Assembly (NCBI GenBank): GCA_900762815.1 | Contig: CAAFHX010000066.1 | Location: forward strand, 1-12,314 | DNA: 12,314 bases | Source: Candidatus Avelusimicrobium facis | GTDB lineage: Bacteria; Elusimicrobiota; Elusimicrobia; Elusimicrobiales; Elusimicrobiaceae | Reading direction: 5' to 3' | Shown: positions 5,459 through 10,987 of the stretch, in pieces | Position numbering within the stretch: position 1 is the first letter of the stretch | Layout of the letters: each line of letters opens with the position of its first letter | Notes under the pieces: model-generated | Database searches by the model: none | Told to the model about the DNA's origin: nothing | Seen by the model: the letters and a program-made list of their open reading frames with translations, nothing else | Position numbers and translations under genes: made by a program

Positions 5459-7483
5459 CTATTGTTTGTCCGTTTCATTGTGTTTTTTATTATGGTACAA
5501 CATATAACGCGAAGTTTCATACAATCCCAGCGCCATTTCCTTCATGTGCCGGTAGCGCGCGGGCTGCTCCCGGGACAAATCCCGGTTAAAATCCTTCGCG
5601 CCGGGGCGGTACAAGCCGTCCTTGCCGTCGGTACCTAAGATTTGGTAATAATATTCCCCCTGCACAAAACCAATCGGGTGCGGCTCCTGGGCCCAGGCAT
5701 AGATGAAAGCCCCCGGCTCGCGGCGGTCATTGAGCGCGTCGCGTCCCAGAGCCTGCGTATAATACCCCCGGCCCAAAAAGCCCATAATCGTGGGCATAAT
5801 GTCCACTTGGCTGGCGGTCTGGGAAATGACCTGCGGTTTTTTGACGACGGGGCCGGCTAAAATCAGCGGCACCTGGTGATTAATCAGGTTCCACTCCACA
5901 TACCCCCGGGGCATATTTTCAGACTCCGGGGCCGACAGGCCGTGGTCGCCGAAAATGACAAACAAGGTATTCTTATAATACTCGCTCTTTTCCGCCAGGC
6001 GGAAGAATTCGCGCAAGAAATGGTCCGACAAGCGCAGCGAATTGTATTCGGCCGTGCTGACAAAGCTGCGTTTTTTGGCCAATTCCTCTGTTATTTTTGT
6101 GTCGCGTTCAAAACCGGCGTTATCCTCGGGAATGGTATAGGGGCGGTGGTAGCCGGCCGTTTGGATGATTGCAAAGAACGGCTTGCGGGTTTTTTGTTGG
6201 TCCGCCTCCAAAATGCGGTTGGCCTCGCGGAACAAGTCCAAGTCCGAAATACCCCACACATCGTTGCGGTGTTCGTTTTGGAACTTGCCCTCCTCGTACA
6301 TATGGATATCCGTCAGATTGTGCTCAATCACCCCGCGGATATTGCCCCAGCTGCTGCTGCCGCCGATGAAGAAATACTTCTCATAATCGGTCAAGGTATT
6401 GGCCACCATGTGCTGGTCTACGATAAACGGATTGCGGGAGCTGGTCTTAACAGCGCTGACGTCGGGGATGCCCGTCAGCGTGGCAAATACCGCGCGCGCC
6501 GTGGCCGAGGTGGGCGTAAAGAAATGGTCAAACAAAATGCCTTTATCGGCCAAGGATTTGGCAAAGGGCGTGGGATCCAAATCCGGGTTGGTAAACGAGG
6601 ACTTGTTCCACGCAAAAGATTCCATAAAAATGACCACCACATTGTAATTTTTGGGATGGGCCGACGGGGCTACCGTGCGCACATAATTGAGCGTTTGCTC
6701 ATCGGGGTGGTCCACCTGCAGGTACTTGGCCACCTGCGGGTAATACTTGCGTACGGCCTCTTCATTGTACTCTTTGGACTGGGCAAAGCGGTACGTGTCA
6801 AACAAATTGACCGCCGGGTTGAGCGTTAAATTGCAGATAAAATTATTGGTGGAGTGGTACGCATTGCTCCAGCGCAAGGGGTATTGGCTGATTTGCCCAA
6901 ACATCAGCGCGCCCGTAAGCAGCAGCCCGGCAAAGAACCAGGCCAAATTGCCTTTCCAGCGGTATTTATCGTCGCGCGCAAAGGCATAGGCCAGCACCTT
7001 TTTGGTAAAGAAATAGCCCACCGCTCCCCACGCCAGCAACCCCAGCAAAATCCATACCACCGGGTACGTCTCCCACATCATTTGGGCCGAAATCAACGCA
7101 TTTTCGGAATATTTAAATACCGAGGCGTTCACCCGCATGGAAATATAGGCATAATGGGCAAAATCGGTGCAGTACACCAGCAACAGCGCCGCTTCCAACA
7201 GGCCGTAGAGCCAGCACATGCCTTTTTTGATATACGAAGCCTTGTGCCAAAACGCCCGCACCGTCAGATACAGCCCCAGCGGAATGGCCACGGCCCCGGC
7301 CAGGCGGAAGTCAAACTTGGCACCGATGTAAAAGGTGGTCCACAATTCGTGGTAATGCGCCGGGGTCAGCGCCCCGCGGAACACATACAAAAAAATCACG
7401 CGCAACAGCCCAAACACCAGCCAGTTGCTCAGCAGAAAAATAAAATAAGCTTGTATCCAACGCGGCACAACTATTTTTTTCAT
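5459..7483 (-). CDS. LtaS-like sulfatase-fold phosphoglycerol/phosphoethanolamine-type transferase
   Basis: This 674-residue protein has about five N-terminal membrane helices (12-33, 60-77, 90-107, 139-159, 178-196), then an extracytoplasmic alkaline-phosphatase/sulfatase-fold domain (about 278-590). Likely metal and catalytic residues are E288 in FMESFAW, the nucleophile candidate T328 in SATARAVFATLTG, H446 in GYHRPY, and D513/H514 in FGDHG. This is the lipoteichoic acid synthase (COG1368-like) architecture. In diderms such enzymes move phosphoglycerol or similar groups onto envelope glycans or glucans. The acceptor here is unknown. The ATG at 7483 is chosen over the upstream in-frame ATG at 7534 because GGGAGG sits 4 bases before it. 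It is the first gene of a three-gene operon with lemA and htpX. Confidence 0.87.
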   Translation of the reverse strand: MKKIVVPRWIQAYFIFLLSNWLVFGLLRVIFLYVFRGALTPAHYHELWTTFYIGAKFDFRLAGAVAIPLGLYLTVRAFWHKASYIKKGMCWLYGLLEAALLLVYCTDFAHYAYISMRVNASVFKYSENALISAQMMWETYPVVWILLGLLAWGAVGYFFTKKVLAYAFARDDKYRWKGNLAWFFAGLLLTGALMFGQISQYPLRWSNAYHSTNNFICNLTLNPAVNLFDTYRFAQSKEYNEEAVRKYYPQVAKYLQVDHPDEQTLNYVRTVAPSAHPKNYNVVVIFMESFAWNKSSFTNPDLDPTPFAKSLADKGILFDHFFTPTSATARAVFATLTGIPDVSAVKTSSRNPFIVDQHMVANTLTDYEKYFFIGGSSSWGNIRGVIEHNLTDIHMYEEGKFQNEHRNDVWGISDLDLFREANRILEADQQKTRKPFFAIIQTAGYHRPYTIPEDNAGFERDTKITEELAKKRSFVSTAEYNSLRLSDHFLREFFRLAEKSEYYKNTLFVIFGDHGLSAPESENMPRGYVEWNLINHQVPLILAGPVVKKPQVISQTASQVDIMPTIMGFLGRGYYTQALGRDALNDRREPGAFIYAWAQEPHPIGFVQGEYYYQILGTDGKDGLYRPGAKDFNRDLSREQPARYRHMKEMALGLYETSRYMLYHNKKHNETDKQ

Positions 7484-7509
7484 ACGACCTCCCAAAAGTT
7501 CTTGTATAT

Positions 7510-7515
7510 ATTTTA
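7510..7515 (-). promoter_or_regulatory. Possible -10 for the sulfatase-lemA-htpX operon
   Basis: The minus strand reads TTGATAAAATATATACAAG upstream of the start at 7483. TAAAAT (7515-7510) is one mismatch from consensus and would start transcription about 20 bases before the ATG, keeping the GGGAGG site. No good -35 is visible. If the upstream ATG (7534) were used instead, this site would lie inside the gene. Confidence 0.35.
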
Positions 7516-7550
7516 TCAAAATGAAAGCCCCCATACATAGAAATAAGCCC

Positions 7551-7580
7551 TTGGCTGCGGCGGTTTAAAAAAGCTAAAAT
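7551..7580 (+). promoter_or_regulatory. Promoter for the OmpA-type lipoprotein gene
   Basis: TTGGCT (7551-7556, 4 of 6) and TAAAAT (7575-7580, 5 of 6) are separated by 18 bases. The predicted start near 7587 gives a leader of about 40 bases containing the C/G palindrome at 7599-7613 and the AAGGAG ribosome site at 7615-7620. Confidence 0.5.
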
Positions 7581-7598
7581 ATATGCGTTCAAAATTAT

Positions 7599-7613
7599 TT
7601 CCCCCCGGGGGAA
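7599..7613. repeat. C/G palindrome in the lipoprotein gene leader
   Basis: TTCCCCCCGGGGGAA is a 7-bp inverted repeat around a single central base. It ends one base before the AAGGAG ribosome site. In RNA it could fold only with a loop taken from the stem (TTCCC/GGGAA). It may affect translation or mRNA stability, or serve as a protein site. It is too short for a firm call. Confidence 0.4.
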
Positions 7614-7627
7614 CAAGGAGAAACAAC

Positions 7628-8281
7628 ATGAAGAAAATCATTTTGCCCGTACTCGCGGGCTGTCTGATGCTCTCGGCCTGCACTACGCCGGGTAAACGCA
7701 CCGCCATCGGCGCGGGCGGTGGCGCGGCCGTAGGCGCTTTGGCCGGGGCGATCATCGCCAACAATACCGGCGGCAAAAGCGGACAAGGGGCCCTTTACGG
7801 CGCTTTGGCCGGGGCGGCTGCCGGCGGTTTGCTGGGCAATTACTATGACAAACAAGCCCAAGAATTGGCCCAAATTGCCGACGTGCAAAAAGTAAAAGAT
7901 GCCAACGGCAAAACCATCCGCTTGGTCATCACGCTCAAAAATGACATTTTGTTTGAAACGGGCAATGCAGCCCTGTCCGCCGGCTCGGTCAGCACCTTAA
8001 ACGGCTTGCTGCGCGTGCTGAAGAAATACCCCAAGAACAATATCATCGTGGCCGGGTATACCGATTCCACCGGGTCCAAGGCCGTCAATGACAATTTGTC
8101 CATTCAACGTGCCAAGGCCGTGTATGACTACCTGATGGCCAACAACTTGCGCACCAAGAGCATCCAATACACCGGGTACGGCTCGGCCAATCCGGTGGCC
8201 TCCAACAGCACCGCTGCGGGCCGCGCGAAAAACCGCCGCGTAGAGCTGCTTATCACCGCCAACGAAAAAGACTTGCAATAA
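7628..8281 (+). CDS. OmpA-family lipoprotein with glycine zipper (YiaD-like)
   Basis: This 217-residue protein has a lipoprotein signal, MKKIILPVLAGCLMLSAC, with lipobox LSAC at 15-18, so mature Cys18 should be lipidated. Residues about 26-71 are Gly/Ala-rich (AIGAGGGAAVGALAG, then GALAGAAAGGLLG), a glycine-zipper segment. Residues about 95-213 form an OmpA C-terminal domain, with ILFETGNAAL, GYTDSTGSKAVNDNLSIQRA and GRAKNRRVELLI. The conserved Asp of GYTD and the Arg of RAKNRRVE are the family's peptidoglycan diaminopimelate contacts. It should anchor the outer or inner membrane to the cell wall, as in E. coli YiaD. The ATG at 7628 is favoured over the in-frame ATG at 7583 because it begins the signal peptide and follows AAGGAG by 7 bases. 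It has its own promoter and terminator. Confidence 0.93.
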   Translation: MKKIILPVLAGCLMLSACTTPGKRTAIGAGGGAAVGALAGAIIANNTGGKSGQGALYGALAGAAAGGLLGNYYDKQAQELAQIADVQKVKDANGKTIRLVITLKNDILFETGNAALSAGSVSTLNGLLRVLKKYPKNNIIVAGYTDSTGSKAVNDNLSIQRAKAVYDYLMANNLRTKSIQYTGYGSANPVASNSTAAGRAKNRRVELLITANEKDLQ

Positions 8282-8298
8282 CGCTTTCTGAGGCAACA

Positions 8299-8328
8299 CC
8301 CGCCCCACCCGCTGCGGCGGGGTTTTTT
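8299..8328 (+). terminator. Terminator of the lipoprotein gene
   Basis: The stem CCCGCC (8299-8304) with GGCGGG (8316-8321) is followed by a G and six T (8323-8328). An alternative register pairs CCCGC at 8308-8312 with GCGGG. It lies about 18 bases past the stop. Confidence 0.75.
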
Positions 8329-8329
8329 A

Positions 8330-8358
8330 TGTACAGAAGGGCCGAAATTTGCTATGTT
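8330..8358 (+). promoter_or_regulatory. Promoter candidate giving a leaderless mRNA
   Basis: TGTACA (8330-8335, 4 of 6 to TTGACA) lies 17 bases before TATGTT (8353-8358), which carries an extended TGC just ahead. A start about 7 bases downstream falls at 8365, the A of the ATG of the next gene. No ribosome site precedes that ATG. The overlapping TATAAC (8358-8363) is a second -10 candidate, but it would start inside the gene. Confidence 0.4.
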
Positions 8359-8364
8359 ATAACT

Positions 8365-9210
8365 ATGCCACAGACCCAAAATAACCAAATCAAGGCCCTC
8401 ATTGACCTGCTGGGACGGGAAACCGGCCCGCAGGCGGTGTTGCTGCGGGAAGAATTGGCGCGTATCGTCAAGGAACAGCCCGGGCAGCTCCACCGCGTCA
8501 TAGAGCAAGATTTTCATTCCGCCGTGCCGCATGCTTTGGTTACCACGTTAGAAGAGGTCTGCTGGGAAGAGCTGGCCGCCCACATTGCTCATTTTGCGGA
8601 AAAAATCAATCCTTCCGCCGAGGAAGGGCTGTGCCTGGTTACCCGTTTTGTCAATCCGGCCGTCAACCGCGACGAAGTACCGCGCGATATAGACGGCTTG
8701 GCCCGGGCCCTGCGCCCGCTGTTGGCCAACTGCCCCGGTGAGGCAGATATTTGGCAAACCATGGGCCGTTTCTTTTTCCGCGCCCAGGGCTTTGCGGTGC
8801 TGCCCGCCAGCCGGGATATCAAAGACATTTCCTTTGGGCGTTTTTTGCGCAAAAAATGCGGCTCGGCGCTGTGCATGGCCAGCCTGTATATGTTGTGTGC
8901 CGAACGCTTTGGCTTAGACGCCGGCGTGGTGGATTTGGCCGGGCGCATTTTGGCCGTGCTGAGCCCAAAGGACGGCTCGGAGCCCTTGTTTGCCGACCCG
9001 CTGGACCAAGGCAAACTGCTGAGCTTGGCCGACTGCAAAAACTACATTGATTTGCGCAATTTGGAATGGAACGAAGCTTTTGTTACGCCGCTGTCCTCGC
9101 GCGCGCTGCTGCGGCGGTTTTTGGGCAATATGATTTTTATTCTGCATAAACTGCGCGACGAACGGCGGCTGGCTTACCTGCGCCGTTACATGGACCTTTT
9201 GAAAAATTAA
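8365..9210 (+). CDS. SirB1/transglutaminase-like-2 family protein
   Basis: This 281-residue soluble protein is mostly helical. Residues about 126-225 resemble the SirB1 N-terminal (Transglut_core2) domain. MGRFFFRAQGFAV (133-145) fits the 'L.FxxxGF' region, and the FGRFLRKKCGSALCMASLYM and LCAERFGLDAGVVDL stretch (157-191) fits 'VLexRxGxPxxLsxlYxxvaxrLGLxxxgV'. The histidine usually following in 'PGHF' is R194 here (LAGRILAV), so any peptidase-like chemistry is unlikely. N-terminal residues 9-50 look like a HEAT-type helix pair, also seen in SirB1. The cellular role of the family is not established. The start is chosen at 8365; an in-frame ATG at 8329 lies in the T tract of the preceding terminator. 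Neither has a ribosome site. It is followed 14 bases later by nfeD, probably the same operon. Confidence 0.6.
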   Translation: MPQTQNNQIKALIDLLGRETGPQAVLLREELARIVKEQPGQLHRVIEQDFHSAVPHALVTTLEEVCWEELAAHIAHFAEKINPSAEEGLCLVTRFVNPAVNRDEVPRDIDGLARALRPLLANCPGEADIWQTMGRFFFRAQGFAVLPASRDIKDISFGRFLRKKCGSALCMASLYMLCAERFGLDAGVVDLAGRILAVLSPKDGSEPLFADPLDQGKLLSLADCKNYIDLRNLEWNEAFVTPLSSRALLRRFLGNMIFILHKLRDERRLAYLRRYMDLLKN

Positions 9211-9224
9211 CTAACGGAGGGAAT

Positions 9225-9665
9225 GTGGTTTACTACATCTATCTCATCTTGGCTGTATTGTGTTTCATCGGCGAATTGTTTTCTATGGACTTTTCGCTCG
9301 CTTGCTTTGGCGTAGGGTTGTTGGGCGCGGCAGGCGTGTCGGCCTTAGGCCTGGGGCTGGGTTGGCAAGTGCTGGTGTTTATCGCGGTGGCGGGGGCCTT
9401 GTTTGTGGGCATCCGGCCGCTGGCGTTAAAACACCTTTACCACGCCAACAAGCACGTCAAAATGAATGTGGACGCGCTGATTGGCCGCCGGGTCACGGTG
9501 CTCACCGCCCCGGACGGGGAAAATATCGGCCGCGTGCAAACCGACGGGGACAACTGGCGGGCGCAATTTGCCGCCCCGGCTGCGGCCGGAGAGGAAGTGC
9601 AAGTGGAAAAGGTGGACGGAAATACCCTTTTTGTCGTACCCATTCAAACGCAGGAGGAAAAATAA
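9225..9665 (+). CDS. nfeD: NfeD-like membrane protein with OB-fold domain
   Basis: This 146-residue protein of the short NfeD type lacks the ClpP-like protease domain. Two or three N-terminal membrane helices (about 3-20, 24-42, 48-66) are followed by an OB-fold, with LIGRRVTVLTA (85-95), GRVQTDGDNWRAQF (102-115), GEEVQVEKVDGNTLFVVP (122-139). These match the NfeD 'G..G.V...G..W.A......G..V.V....G..L.V' pattern. NfeD proteins pair with SPFH/stomatin proteins in membrane microdomains, and the next gene is an SPFH protein. The start is GTG at 9225, with GGAGG four bases upstream. The stop is one base from the next ATG, so the two are certainly co-translated. The product acts in the inner membrane. 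Confidence 0.9.
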   Translation: MVYYIYLILAVLCFIGELFSMDFSLACFGVGLLGAAGVSALGLGLGWQVLVFIAVAGALFVGIRPLALKHLYHANKHVKMNVDALIGRRVTVLTAPDGENIGRVQTDGDNWRAQFAAPAAAGEEVQVEKVDGNTLFVVPIQTQEEK

Positions 9666-9666
9666 C

Positions 9667-10668
9667 ATGGAACTGTATGTCGTATTTTTGGCGTTTATCG
9701 TCGTCTTTGCGGTGGTGCTCATCGCCAAAGGCATTAAAATTGTGGACCAAGCCCAGGTGGTAGTCGTAGAACGCTTCGGCAAATTCCACGGCGTGCTGTA
9801 CCCGGGGATTAACTGGATTATCCCCATTATGGACAAGCCGCATATCATGGAGTGGCGCAAAAACCGCGAGTTTGTAGACAGCATGGGCCGCGCCCGCGTC
9901 TTGCCGTATATGGAAGGGCGCTCCGTCATTGACCTGCGCGAAACGGTGTACGATTTTCCGCGCCAGAGCGTCATTACCAAAGATAATGCCACCATTGAAA
10001 TCAGCGCGGTGCTGTACTTCCAAATTACCGACCCGGTAAAAGCCTCTTACGAGGTGGAATCGCTTTCCGAAGCCATTGAAAAGCTGACGCAAACCACGCT
10101 GCGCAATATCTTCGGCGAATTGGAATTGGACCAAACCTATACCGCGCGCGAAAACATCAACAGCAAACTGCTGGTCACGCTGGACAATGCCGCCAACAAA
10201 TGGGGTGTAAAGGTCAACCGCGTGGAATTGCAAGACATTATCCCCCCCGTGGCCATCCGCGAAGCCATGGAAAAACAGATGAAGGCCGAGCGCGACCGCC
10301 GCGCCACGGTAACCGAGGCGGAAGGGTTAAAAACCTCCCAAATCTTAAAGGCCGAAGCCGTACGCGAAGCGGAAATCAAAAAGGCCGAAGGCTTGAAGCA
10401 AGCCGCCATTTTGCAGGCCGAAGGCGTGGCCGAGGCCAAAATTAAAGTGGCCAACGCCGAGGCTGAGGCGGTCAAAATCATCTCCGCAGGCATTGGCCAA
10501 AGCGCCAACCCGGCCAGCTATCAAGTGTCTTTGAAATACATTGAGGCCTTGACCAAAATGACCGACGGCAAAGACAACAAAATCATCTATATGCCCTACG
10601 AGGCCAGCAACGTGCTGGGCGCCGTGGCGGCCATTAAAGACTTGACCGGCGGCGCACCGCAGAAATAA
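9667..10668 (+). CDS. qmcA: SPFH/Band 7 (stomatin-prohibitin) protein, QmcA-type
   Basis: This 333-residue protein has an N-terminal membrane helix (about 3-21), then the SPFH domain. VVVVERFGKFHGVLYPGINW (31-50) opens it, then DLRETVYDFPRQSVITKDNA (89-108), VLYFQITDPVKASYEV (115-130), TLRNIFGELELDQTYTARENI (144-164, in part) and WGVKVNRVELQDIIPP (179-194). An Ala/Glu/Lys-rich coiled coil with repeated AEG units follows (about 200-275), then a short C-terminal part. Family members form large membrane-bound rings or cages and recruit FtsH-type proteases. In E. coli QmcA is linked genetically with FtsH and HtpX; here an htpX lies about 4.8 kb away. ATG 9667 follows AGGAGG inside nfeD. A strong terminator closes the operon. 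Confidence 0.92.
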   Translation: MELYVVFLAFIVVFAVVLIAKGIKIVDQAQVVVVERFGKFHGVLYPGINWIIPIMDKPHIMEWRKNREFVDSMGRARVLPYMEGRSVIDLRETVYDFPRQSVITKDNATIEISAVLYFQITDPVKASYEVESLSEAIEKLTQTTLRNIFGELELDQTYTARENINSKLLVTLDNAANKWGVKVNRVELQDIIPPVAIREAMEKQMKAERDRRATVTEAEGLKTSQILKAEAVREAEIKKAEGLKQAAILQAEGVAEAKIKVANAEAEAVKIISAGIGQSANPASYQVSLKYIEALTKMTDGKDNKIIYMPYEASNVLGAVAAIKDLTGGAPQK

Positions 10669-10688
10669 CCGCGCGGTCTGCAAAGTTT

Positions 10689-10727
10689 AACCGGGGATAA
10701 AACAGCATGTTTTATCCCCGGTTTTTT
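10689..10727 (+). terminator. Terminator of the SirB1-nfeD-SPFH operon
   Basis: A perfect 15-bp stem, AACCGGGGATAAAAC (10689-10703) with GTTTTATCCCCGGTT (10709-10723), has a 5-base loop AGCAT and continues into T (10722-10727). It lies 20 bases past the stop. Confidence 0.95.
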
Positions 10728-10743
10728 GGGATGAAATTCCCGG

Positions 10744-10934
10744 GCCCTGTGCAGGGTGACGGCGCAGGAGATAAAGTCGTTTACAAAATGTCGTCATCCC
10801 CGGGTGTCCCTATCGGGGAGCCCAACCTCTTTTGCTGTTTATAAAATAAGGGCCCTGCGGAGGTGCTGCCACCCGGCATTTTCCGGGGTTTGCGCTGTTT
10901 ATTTAGCAAAGGCAACGGACCGCAAGCAGCGCAG
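10744..10934. other. Hairpin-rich intergenic region, possible REP-like cluster or ncRNA
   Basis: About 190 bp between two terminators of convergent genes holds several short inverted repeats. These are CCCT/AGGG (10745-10756), TCCCCG/CGGGGA (10797-10819), GGTG/CACC (10862-10873), CCCGG/CCGGG (10872-10887) and TGCGCTG/CAGCGCA (10891-10933). GCTGTTTAT occurs twice (from 10834 and from 10894). The open frame across it is arginine- and cysteine-rich, without family resemblance or ribosome site, so I treat it as noncoding. Intergenic palindrome clusters of the form GTCATCCCCG...CGGGGA are common in bacteria. No known RNA family is recognised. Confidence 0.45.
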
Positions 10935-10970
10935 AAAAATCCCCGGGTGCCTAAGCAACCCGGGGAGTTT
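10935..10970 (-). terminator. Terminator of the TSR-like pilin gene
   Basis: The stem TCCCCGGGT (10940-10948) with ACCCGGGGA (10958-10966) is extended by a GC/GC pair around a CTAA loop with one bulged A. On the minus strand five T follow (10939-10935). It lies about 20 bases beyond the pilin stop. Confidence 0.85.
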
Positions 10971-10987
10971 AGACAAACTTTTTGAAC

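Noticed and set aside
5876..6829. 317-codon open frame antisense to the LtaS-like gene
   Set aside because: It is a shadow of the well-supported sulfatase-like gene: no motif, no start signal, and the minus-strand reading has clear catalytic motifs.
7484..7534. Upstream start for the LtaS-like gene adding 17 residues
   Set aside because: The internal ATG at 7483 has GGGAGG 4 bases ahead, and MKKIVVPRW is a typical start before the first helix. The extension overlaps the likely promoter.
7583..7627. Upstream start for the OmpA lipoprotein
   Set aside because: It would put 15 residues before a perfect lipoprotein signal peptide, and it lies over the promoter/leader palindrome.
10315..10460. 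Repeated AEG/AEA codons in the SPFH gene as a possible DNA tandem repeat
   Set aside because: The repetition is at the protein level and is the normal coiled coil of SPFH proteins, with no exact nucleotide repeat unit.
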